This document shows positions 1 to 4,555 of a stretch of DNA of 6,311 bases, piece by piece (positions within the stretch are counted from its first letter, which is position 1; each line of letters begins with the position of its first letter). Under the pieces are notes generated by a model. The model was not told the origin of the DNA. It did not search any database and was given only the letters and a program-made list of their open reading frames with translations. The position numbers and the translations under genes are program-made. Source of the stretch: CAYJOG01 sp964371695 [NCBI: uncultured bacterium] (GTDB taxonomy: Bacteria > CAYJOG01); assembly GCA_964371695.1 (NCBI GenBank), contig CAYJOG010000009.1, positions 11,905-18,215 of the forward strand, in the 5' to 3' direction.

Positions 1-104
1 CCCCCCGTTTTTTTTTTTTGGGCGGGGGGGGGGGCCCCCCCCCCCCTAAAAAAAAAAACCAAAATTTTTTTTTTTTTGGGGGGGGGGGGGCCCCCCCCCG
101 CCCC
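1..104. other. Low-complexity homopolymer stretch, probable sequencing/assembly artefact
   Basis: Almost entirely successive runs of one base (C, T, G, C, A, T, G, C), each roughly 9-16 long, ending in CCCGCCCCACTGA at 92-104. The same 13-mer occurs at the far right end, just after a GC-rich hairpin at 6278-6297. I see no coding or regulatory content. The run pattern looks like a degraded reading of a repeat similar to the right-end one, as at a low-quality contig end, rather than biology. That origin is inferred; the homopolymer composition is directly visible. Confidence 0.75.
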
Positions 105-136
105 ACTGAAAGAAAACAGAAAAAGAAAACAAAAAA

Positions 137-265
137 GGTGTGGTGTTTTTGTTTCAACTGGCTTCCCGCTTTCGCGGGAATGACGACGGGGGAGACGAGA
201 GCCTTTTTCTTTTCCAACCTCCGACTTCCAACTTCCATCCCCCTGTTTTCAACCACCAACTTCCA
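137..265. repeat. Left dRS3-like palindrome with adjoining heptamer repeats
   Basis: The core at 156-185 contains the hairpin TTCCCGC-TTTC-GCGGGAA (164-180) followed by TGACG. It is the reverse complement, with one mismatch in 30, of the core at 6217-6246 near the other end of the window. The form resembles the dRS3-type ATTCCC(N8)GGGAAT repeat known from Neisseria and seen in other proteobacteria. To its right, the heptamer ACTTCCA occurs at 224-230, 231-237 and 259-265. The 104-279 interval has no credible gene; open frames here are shadows or run through the repeat. No promoter could be identified with confidence upstream of the first gene. Confidence 0.7.
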
Positions 266-279
266 CCCAAGGAGCTTCC

Positions 280-1656
280 ATGACCAGTCCCTATCCCGTT
301 CGTCTCACACAGGCCCTGATGGCGGTGGAAAACAGCCCCGGCACAGACGCCGTGGCCCGCACCGTGACGCTGGAAGGAACCGTGAACGGCGTCAACACTG
401 CCTTTGACATTCCAGAAAGCCACTTGGCCTACCAGCAGGTGGTGGGCAATGACTTCACCGCCTACAAAGACGGCGTGGCCGACAACGCCGCCACCTTTGC
501 TGAAGGCACGGGCGCGGGCGGGCGGGACAGGCTCAACTTCAGCGTCGCCCCCGCCACCAGCGCCGCCGCCCGCGTGCTGCAGGGCGCGCCGCTCAACCTG
601 GGGGCCTTTGCGCTGGAAACGGACATCACCCCCGTGGCCCGCGTGGCCTACACCCAGGGGCTGGACACTCCCGCGCCCAGGCCGGGACAGGTCAAGTCTG
701 CCGCCCAGTTTGAAATGCCCCTGATGGCCGGTGTGAACGCCACACGCCCGCCCCCCATCGCGCCGGTGCTGAAAGCGGCGGGTTTTGACGAAACACAAAA
801 CGGCGCGGTGTGGACCTATGCCCTGAGCGCCGCACCCGCACCCGCCACGTTTTATGCCTGGCTGGGGGCCACCGTGCGCCGCCTGACGGGCGCGCTGGCG
901 GATGTGGATTTTGTATTCGAGGCAGGCCAGGCGGCCGTGGCGCGGGTGCTGCTGAACGGGGGGTTTCTTTCACCCGTGGATGCGGATTATCCCACTGGTC
1001 TTTCGCTGCCCGCCGGCCTGGAGCCGCTGTGCGAAAACATGGACCTCACCCTGGGCGACGACGCCCTCAGCGTCACCATCAACAACGCTGGGGGCTACAC
1101 GGCGGCGGACACCACGCTGGTGCTGGTGTCCACCACGGGACTTGCAGCGGGGGATCTGCTGCGGGTGGAAACCACAGGTGAAATCCTGAAGGTCTCTGCC
1201 GTGGATTCCGCCACAACCGTTACGGTTTCGCGGGCAGAGCGCGCCACGGCGGCGGCGGCCGTGGCCAATGGCGCGGCACTGCGGCGGCTTTACCGGGTGG
1301 TGTGCCCGCGACTTTCACTCTCGCTCGGCAACGAACACGCCGACCGGCAGGACATGAACAGCGCCTTTGGCCTGAAGGGCCGCCTGATGACAGGCCGCAC
1401 CGCCACCCTGAGCGTGGACATCGAGCCGATGACCGAAAACGAAAGGGCCTTCTGGCAGGACTTCGCCAGTCAACAGGCCGTAGCCATCGGTTTTTCGCTG
1501 GGCTTTGCCGCCGGAGAAAAAGTGGCCATCACGCTGCCCGCCGCCCGGCTCATCAAACCCCAGGACAAAAACGACAAGGAGAACTGGCTCTATTCGCTGG
1601 ACTTCGCACTGGAAAAAACCGCCAGCGCCGCCGCCCTGACGCTTACGTTTTATTGA
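280..1656 (+). CDS. Phage major tail tube protein with two probable inserted domains
   Basis: Forms the hexameric rings of the tail tube through which DNA passes (family role; lambda gpV position). The 458-aa protein reads like the proteobacterial phage tail tube family. The N-terminus has the ENSPGTD turn (17-23). The middle has a PPPIAPVLKAAGF segment (157-169) and FYAWLGATVRRLTGALADVDF (191-211), then AGQ. The C-terminus has LSLGNEHADRQDMNSAFG (347-364), then GRLMTGRTATLSVDIEP and a closing strand LYSLDFALEK. Two stretches look inserted. Residues ~29-101 (GTVNGVNTAFDIP...) resemble a beta-rich accessory module. Residues ~271-337 (VSTTGLAAGDLLRVE, then TVSRAERATAAA and NGAALRR) resemble a small beta module common in phage structural proteins. 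The start is supported by AAGGAG at 269-274, 5 nt upstream. Family assignment is by pattern recognition, and domain boundaries are inferred. Confidence 0.8.
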   Translation: MTSPYPVRLTQALMAVENSPGTDAVARTVTLEGTVNGVNTAFDIPESHLAYQQVVGNDFTAYKDGVADNAATFAEGTGAGGRDRLNFSVAPATSAAARVLQGAPLNLGAFALETDITPVARVAYTQGLDTPAPRPGQVKSAAQFEMPLMAGVNATRPPPIAPVLKAAGFDETQNGAVWTYALSAAPAPATFYAWLGATVRRLTGALADVDFVFEAGQAAVARVLLNGGFLSPVDADYPTGLSLPAGLEPLCENMDLTLGDDALSVTINNAGGYTAADTTLVLVSTTGLAAGDLLRVETTGEILKVSAVDSATTVTVSRAERATAAAAVANGAALRRLYRVVCPRLSLSLGNEHADRQDMNSAFGLKGRLMTGRTATLSVDIEPMTENERAFWQDFASQQAVAIGFSLGFAAGEKVAITLPAARLIKPQDKNDKENWLYSLDFALEKTASAAALTLTFY

Positions 1657-1684
1657 ACCTGAAGCGCTACACAATCCCCCCATC

Positions 1685-1691
1685 AAAGGAG
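1685..1691 (+). promoter_or_regulatory. Ribosome binding site of the tail chaperone gene
   Basis: AAAGGAG lies 5 nt before the ATG at 1697 and fixes that start. It sits in a 40-nt gap after the tube gene, with no terminator or promoter visible between the two, so they are probably co-transcribed. Confidence 0.8.
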
Positions 1692-1696
1692 CCGCC

Positions 1697-2089
1697 ATGG
1701 CCATCAAACTGCTTCACCCCAACAAGCTGCTGCCCTTCTCGCTGGCGGGCGACACCGCCGAGCCGCGCACACGTTTCATGCTGCGGATGCTTTCTTCAGC
1801 CCGCCGCGACCTGTGGCTGGAGGAACTTTCCGGCCCCATGTCCCTCACCGAAAAAGACCCCCTGCGGCTTTTGGCGGCAGACCGATGGCGGGCGCTTTTT
1901 GGCGAGGTGGTGGCCGAGGTGCGCCACGTGGATCTGGACGACGGCCATGGCTGCCGCACGGTGAAGGGCGGCACAGCCGATTTTGACCAGATCAACCAGC
2001 GCCTGCCCGCCGAGGTGGTGGTGGAGGTCGCGAGCGCAGGACTGCTGGCCAACACGCTGAGCACACAGGAAAAAAAAGACTGCGCCTGA
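1697..2089 (+). CDS. Tail assembly chaperone, zero-frame product (lambda gpG-like)
   Basis: This 130-aa protein sits between the tube and tape measure genes, where nearly all long-tailed phages encode a chaperone that coats the tape measure and recruits tube subunits. It is acidic and helix-rich, with no signal peptide or membrane segment. I do not recognise a specific family in its sequence; the call rests mainly on gene order and on the frameshift architecture at its 3' end. The last codons (Q-E-K-K-D-C-A-stop) run across GAA AAA AAA GAC, a slippery A7 tract at 2071-2077. The -1 frame beyond it stays open to 2379 with coding-like codon use. By analogy to lambda G/GT, most ribosomes should make this short form and a minority the extended form. 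Confidence 0.72.
   Translation: MAIKLLHPNKLLPFSLAGDTAEPRTRFMLRMLSSARRDLWLEELSGPMSLTEKDPLRLLAADRWRALFGEVVAEVRHVDLDDGHGCRTVKGGTADFDQINQRLPAEVVVEVASAGLLANTLSTQEKKDCA
2071..2077 (+). promoter_or_regulatory. Programmed -1 ribosomal frameshift slippery site (A AAA AAA)
   Basis: In the zero frame the codons are GAA AAA AAA GAC, giving an X XXY YYZ heptamer of A residues followed by G. Slippage by -1 keeps full tRNA-Lys pairing in both sites. The zero frame stops 10 nt later (TGA at 2087-2089), while the -1 frame is open from well upstream to 2379. A 7-bp stem (2090-2096 with 2104-2110) follows after a 12-nt spacer and could act as a stimulator; the spacer is longer than the usual 5-9 nt. The location in the tail chaperone gene is the canonical place for such sites. 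Confidence 0.75.
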
Positions 2090-2379
2090 CGTGGCGGTTT
2101 TTGCGCCACGCGGATTCCTGGCGCTGTCAGGATGCCCCCTGCCAGACCCCCGCTGGCCGCGCCCACCACGGCTGCACCGGCCCGGCACAGAGAGCCATCT
2201 GGAAAGACCTGGGCGAAACGCTCACCCAGTGCCCCCTGAGCGAGGGCTGGATGGATGGTCTGGCCCCTGTTCTTAAGTCCGTTTTGTCTTTTCACCTCAC
2301 GGGCCTGGCCCCCGCCGGAGCCAGCCAGTGGCGCAACCCCGCCGTGTTCATGGACGCACTGGAGACCCTGGTTTTTTGA
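2077..2379 (+). CDS. Frameshift extension of the tail assembly chaperone (gpT-like part of a G-T fusion)
   Basis: This is the -1-frame extension of the upstream chaperone gene. The predicted fusion is 127 aa from 1697-2077 plus 100 aa here, about 227 aa in all. In lambda, the T segment of gpGT contacts the tube protein while the G segment binds the tape measure; the same role is inferred here. The segment shows strongly GC-biased third positions, as in its neighbours, so it is coding rather than accidental. It has no convincing independent start: the first candidate, TTG at 2101, has no Shine-Dalgarno sequence. It holds four cysteines spaced C-x4-C-x10-C-x18-C, with His-His just before the third, followed by GWMDGLAPVLKSVLSFHL and an ending ALETLVF. 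The cysteine set could bind zinc or another metal, but this is untested. Confidence 0.68.
   Translation, partial: RLRLTWRFLRHADSWRCQDAPCQTPAGRAHHGCTGPAQRAIWKDLGETLTQCPLSEGWMDGLAPVLKSVLSFHLTGLAPAGASQWRNPAVFMDALETLVF
2090..2110 (+). other. Stem-loop downstream of the frameshift site
   Basis: CGTGGCG (2090-2096) pairs perfectly with CGCCACG (2104-2110) across a GTTTTTG loop. It overlaps the region just after the zero-frame stop codon and is in the right area to pause ribosomes on the A7 tract. It is not followed by a T-run, so a terminator role is unlikely. Confidence 0.5.
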
Positions 2380-2385
2380 GGCAAT

Positions 2386-2530
2386 CCCCTCTCCCCTTCA
2401 ATGGGGAGAGGGCTGGGGTGAGGGGTTGATTCAAAAACAAAAAACCAAACAGATGTTTTTGCTTTTTGTTTTAACCCCTCACCCGCCTCGAAATGCCCAA
2501 TGGGCGTTTCTCGCCGACCTCTCCCTCAAA
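2386..2530. repeat. Composite intergenic inverted-repeat element
   Basis: This fills the 2380-2565 gap, where I see no gene. A perfect 10-bp hairpin (CCCTCTCCCC at 2387-2396 with GGGGAGAGGG at 2403-2412, loop TTCAAT) comes first. A larger inverted repeat follows: GGGTGAGGGGTT (2416-2427) with AACCCCTCACCC (2473-2484). Its inner arms AAAACAAAAA (2434-2443) and TTTTTGTTTT (2463-2472) also match. The right flank has an imperfect palindrome around AATGCCCAATGGGCGTTT (2491-2508) and ends in CTCTCCCTC (2519-2527). The two halves look like inverted, diverged copies of one GAGAGG...GGGTGAGGGG unit. No T-run follows a stem on either strand in terminator geometry. It resembles host intergenic repeats more than phage sequence. 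Confidence 0.7.
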
Positions 2531-2567
2531 AGAAGCGGTGAAAAACCCTTCCCCATCAACCCCTTTT

Positions 2568-2574
2568 GAAAGGA
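2568..2574 (+). promoter_or_regulatory. Ribosome binding site deciding the tape measure start
   Basis: GAAAGGA lies 9 nt before the ATG at 2584. An in-frame TTG at 2566 overlaps this site and has no Shine-Dalgarno sequence of its own, so the start at 2584 is preferred. Confidence 0.7.
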
Positions 2575-2583
2575 CACCGGCCC

Positions 2584-3234
2584 ATGGCCAATGAGAATTT
2601 TCCTTCACCGGCTGAACTGGAACAAAGCCTGCAACGCGTGGCCAGTCTGCGCCAGGCGCTGGTGCAGGCCAGTGAACCCCTGCGGGCGCTTTCGGCGCAA
2701 CAACAGCAAACCTTTCAGAACATCTCCACCGGCCTGCAGGGCGTGCTGGGCAGCCACCGCGAAGTCGTGCAAGAAAGCGCTTCGCTCTGGAAAAAAGGTC
2801 TGTTTGATTTGCTGGAGGGCCGCCTGCGGTCTTTTGAAGACCTGAGCCGTCAGGTGCTGCGGTCTTTTGCCAACGAGGCCGTGAGCGCCCTGGCTGGCCT
2901 GGCGCTGAAAAAGGGCGGCGACGCGGGCGGCGTGCTCTCAGACCTGCTCACCGACGGGGGCGACGGCGGCAGCGAGGCTGGTCTGCTGAGCGCCCTGGTG
3001 GGCAAACGACAAAGCAGCCGTTCCACCGGCGACACACCCACCCGCCAGCGTATTGAAGTGGGGGGACACATCACCGTGAGCAGCCCCGACGGCACCGTGC
3101 AACAGATGCCCCCCGAACTGGTGCAGGCCATTGCCGCACGGGCCGCACAGGGCGAAATCGAAAATCAGGTCTCAAGCGGGCGCGGCCCCCTGGGCGCACA
3201 ACTGGCCGAGTTCAAACGGGCCGCACGGCATTGA
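2584..3234 (+). CDS. Very short phage tail tape measure protein (lambda-family C-terminal domain)
   Basis: The 216-aa protein sets tail length and probably aids DNA delivery if it acts as a tape measure. Residues ~64-107 (ESASLWKKGLFDLLEGRLRS, then FEDLSRQVLRSFANEAVSAL) match the pattern of the lambda-family tape measure C-terminal domain: a Trp/Phe-rich helix, G-x-x-SFEDL, then a long amphipathic helix. Residues 10-65 are helical, Gln-rich and likely coiled coil. A Gly/Asp-rich linker (111-131) follows, then a short beta-like segment (156-172, IEVGGHITVSSPDGTVQ). There is no long helical ruler and no clear transmembrane hydrophobic stretch. Typical siphophage tape measures run to 600-2000 aa, so this one is reduced; GTA tape measures are comparably short as I recall. 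It could instead be the terminal remnant of a longer gene, but the clean start with a good ribosome binding site argues against simple truncation. Confidence 0.68.
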   Translation: MANENFPSPAELEQSLQRVASLRQALVQASEPLRALSAQQQQTFQNISTGLQGVLGSHREVVQESASLWKKGLFDLLEGRLRSFEDLSRQVLRSFANEAVSALAGLALKKGGDAGGVLSDLLTDGGDGGSEAGLLSALVGKRQSSRSTGDTPTRQRIEVGGHITVSSPDGTVQQMPPELVQAIAARAAQGEIENQVSSGRGPLGAQLAEFKRAARH

Positions 3235-3240
3235 AAAGAT

Positions 3241-3256
3241 GGCTTCAGGCTTCAGG
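3241..3256 (+). repeat. Tandem heptamer GCTTCAG x2
   Basis: GGCTTCAGGCTTCAGG begins 6 nt after the tape measure stop codon. It resembles the ACTTCCA heptamers at 224-237 in unit length. Its function is unknown. Confidence 0.5.
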
Positions 3257-3291
3257 AAAGAAAAGGGACCATCGTCCCCTCTTCCCCACCA

Positions 3292-3363
3292 GGAGTAGGC
3301 GCGGTGTCCACACCGCGCACAGATTTTTGATCTTCTCGGCGACGGGGATGTCACCGCTACTCC
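3292..3363. repeat. 72-bp palindromic repeat element with GGAGTAG/CTACTCC ends
   Basis: Terminal inverted repeats GGAGTAG (3292-3298) and CTACTCC (3357-3363) enclose two further palindromes. One is a perfect stem (GCGCGGTGT at 3299-3307 with ACACCGCGC at 3310-3318). The other is an imperfect stem around GGCGAC...GTCACC (about 3338-3353). The centre reads AGATTTTTGATCT. The rest of the 3235-3423 gap holds a small GGGAC-CATC-GTCCC hairpin (3265-3278) and no gene. The structure is typical of a non-autonomous, REP/MITE-like intergenic element. No transposase or target-site duplication is evident. Confidence 0.65.
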
Positions 3364-3410
3364 AATAAAAACACACACCACCAGCCCTGCATCCTCCAGC
3401 CTCACCACTG

Positions 3411-3416
3411 AAAGGA
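3411..3416 (+). promoter_or_regulatory. Ribosome binding site of the fiber-like gene
   Basis: AAAGGA lies 7 nt before the ATG at 3424 in an A-rich, probably unstructured leader (AAATAAAA). This supports efficient independent initiation after the repeat-containing gap. Confidence 0.7.
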
Positions 3417-3423
3417 AATAAAA

Positions 3424-4176
3424 ATGAGCAACCCCATCACCATCCTGCCCATGGGCAGTTTTCAGGCCACCGACCAGGGCGGCCTGTATCAGTTTGGCGG
3501 ACAGATTGACGCCACCGGCTGGAAGCTGTTTGGCGGCAACGTGCCCCTTTTGCTGGGCGCGCCCCTGGGCAGCACCACCAAGTTTCTGCTGGGCAATAAT
3601 GAAGTCGCACAGTTCAACACCAGCGGCCTGCAACTGCCCACGGCCAAGGGGGTGGGCATTGGCGAAAGCCCGGCGGGCAAGTCGCTGGTCATCGGCAGCG
3701 CCGAGCCGGTGGCGGAACTCAAAAGCGGCCTCAAACTGGGGGCCTCGCCGGGCGCCACGCTGGACCACTACACCGAGGGCACCTTCACACCCGCCCTGGT
3801 GTGGGGCAGCGGCGGGGGCAGCTTCACCTATGCCTCACAAATCGGGCGTTACGTGCGCATTGGCAAACAGGTGAGCGTGTGGTGCCGGGTGGTGCTCTCG
3901 GCCATCACCGAGGGCACAGGCATTTTGCAGATGACCGGCCTGCCCTTTGTGAGCAACGGCGCTTATACCCTGGCGCGCCTGGGCAACCTGCTGCACCACA
4001 ACGTGGCCCAGCCCGCCGGCAGCCACTACGCCGTGTGCGAGGCCACCTATGGCGGCAACTATGTGCAGTTTTTTTCCATCCTGGAAAACGCCACCGCCCA
4101 GGTGTGGACCGCCGCCAACACGGCCCTGGCCAATAACGCCTCGCTGTATGTCACTGCGGTGTACGACACCATCTGA
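3424..4176 (+). CDS. Tail fiber / receptor-binding-like structural protein
   Basis: This 250-aa protein has two parts. Residues 1-110 are Gly-rich with short beta repeats (LYQFGGQID, WKLFGGNVPLLLG, GVGIGESPAGKSLVIG), as in the shafts of trimeric phage fibers. Residues ~113-250 carry the signature LDHYTEGTFTPALVWG, then SFTYASQIGRYVRIGKQVSV, ILQMTGLPFVS and the terminal LYVTAVYDT. This pattern recurs at the C-terminus of many phage tail fibers, spikes and head or tail decorations and is predicted to be a beta-sandwich head domain. An exposed particle component binding surface glycans or other host receptors is the likely role; the ligand is unknown. Its place between tape measure and distal tail genes is unusual, since fibers normally follow the hub and tip genes. 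Cys154 and Cys205 are the only cysteines. Confidence 0.7.
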   Translation: MSNPITILPMGSFQATDQGGLYQFGGQIDATGWKLFGGNVPLLLGAPLGSTTKFLLGNNEVAQFNTSGLQLPTAKGVGIGESPAGKSLVIGSAEPVAELKSGLKLGASPGATLDHYTEGTFTPALVWGSGGGSFTYASQIGRYVRIGKQVSVWCRVVLSAITEGTGILQMTGLPFVSNGAYTLARLGNLLHHNVAQPAGSHYAVCEATYGGNYVQFFSILENATAQVWTAANTALANNASLYVTAVYDTI

Positions 4177-4191
4177 CCCGAAGTGCTGTTT

Positions 4192-4219
4192 TTTGCCCTC
4201 TCCCTGAGGGAGAGGGCAA
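4192..4219. repeat. Perfect 12-bp hairpin of the CCCTCTCCC repeat type
   Basis: TTGCCCTCTCCC (4193-4204) pairs with GGGAGAGGGCAA (4208-4219) around a TGA loop, 17 nt after the fiber-like gene. A T6 run (4189-4194) precedes it, and A residues rather than T residues follow it. It therefore does not fit an intrinsic terminator on either strand, though the stem could still slow RNA polymerase or protect mRNA ends. The same CCCTCTCCC/GGGAGAGGG core appears in the element at 2386-2530. The rest of the 4177-4285 gap is AC-rich with no gene. Confidence 0.7.
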
Positions 4220-4285
4220 GTGACAACACCACCTTGAACCCAACGCCATAGCAAAAACAGACCCTCACAAAAAAAGGAGAAACCC

Positions 4286-4552
4286 ATGGAAACAAAAATC
4301 ACACTGCTGGAACTGGTGGTGGGTGCGGGCGGGCAGGACTTCGCCCTGTTCGCAGAAAAAATCGGCTTCACCGACATGCCGGGTTTTGGCACGGTGCAAA
4401 GCCCGCCCCACCGCACACAGGTGGCCCTGCCGCCGGAACTCGTCACCCAGGTGAACGCCGTGATTGATCACGTCATCACCGCCCTGGGAGCCACCATGAC
4501 ACGCGAGCAGGTGAAGGCCCAGATGGCCGCCCTGCTGCCGCCGGCGGAGTAA
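4286..4552 (+). CDS. Small tail-cluster protein of unknown function
   Basis: I do not recognise this 88-aa protein. It starts with METKITLLELVVGAGG, has an aromatic middle (FALFAEKIGFTDMPGFG, 19-35) and ends in two likely amphipathic helices (LVTQVNAVIDHVITALGATM and REQVKAQMAALLPPAE). There is no signal peptide or clear membrane segment. A strong Shine-Dalgarno sequence (AAGGAGA, 4274-4280) lies 5 nt before the ATG, and codon use matches the neighbours, so it is very likely translated. Only 3 nt separate its stop from the next start, so it is probably translationally coupled to the distal tail gene. Possible roles include a fiber-to-tail connector or an assembly factor for the adjacent fiber-like protein; both are guesses from position. 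Confidence 0.7.
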   Translation: METKITLLELVVGAGGQDFALFAEKIGFTDMPGFGTVQSPPHRTQVALPPELVTQVNAVIDHVITALGATMTREQVKAQMAALLPPAE

Positions 4553-4555
4553 CCC

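Noticed and set aside
18-407. Plus-strand open frame from the homopolymer region
   Set aside because: The first third is homopolymer translation and the remainder overlaps the tube gene in another frame.
154-798. Minus-strand open frame over the tube gene start and the left repeat
   Set aside because: It reads through the left palindrome and antisense of the tube gene, with biased Gly/His/Arg composition and no family resemblance.
1302-1964. 220-codon plus-strand frame overlapping the tube and chaperone genes
   Set aside because: It is the out-of-frame reading of two well-supported genes, Arg/Pro/Cys-rich with no ribosome binding site. It only shows that the -1 frame is open upstream of the slippery site.
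2101-2379. Independent gene starting at TTG 2101
   Set aside because: No Shine-Dalgarno sequence precedes the TTG, which lies inside a stem-loop, and the frame is open upstream into an A7 slippery tract, so a frameshift product explains it better.
2255-2569. 104-codon plus-strand frame spanning the repeat gap before the tape measure gene
   Set aside because: It overlaps the frameshift extension and then translates through the inverted-repeat element. It has repeat-derived composition and no start signal.
2386-3363. CRISPR array or tandem regulatory array
   Set aside because: The palindromes differ in sequence, are not regularly spaced and have a tape measure gene between them.
4193-4219. 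Intrinsic terminator after the fiber-like gene
   Set aside because: The stem is strong, but the T-run precedes it and A residues follow on the plus strand. On the minus strand it is also followed by A residues, so neither direction fits.
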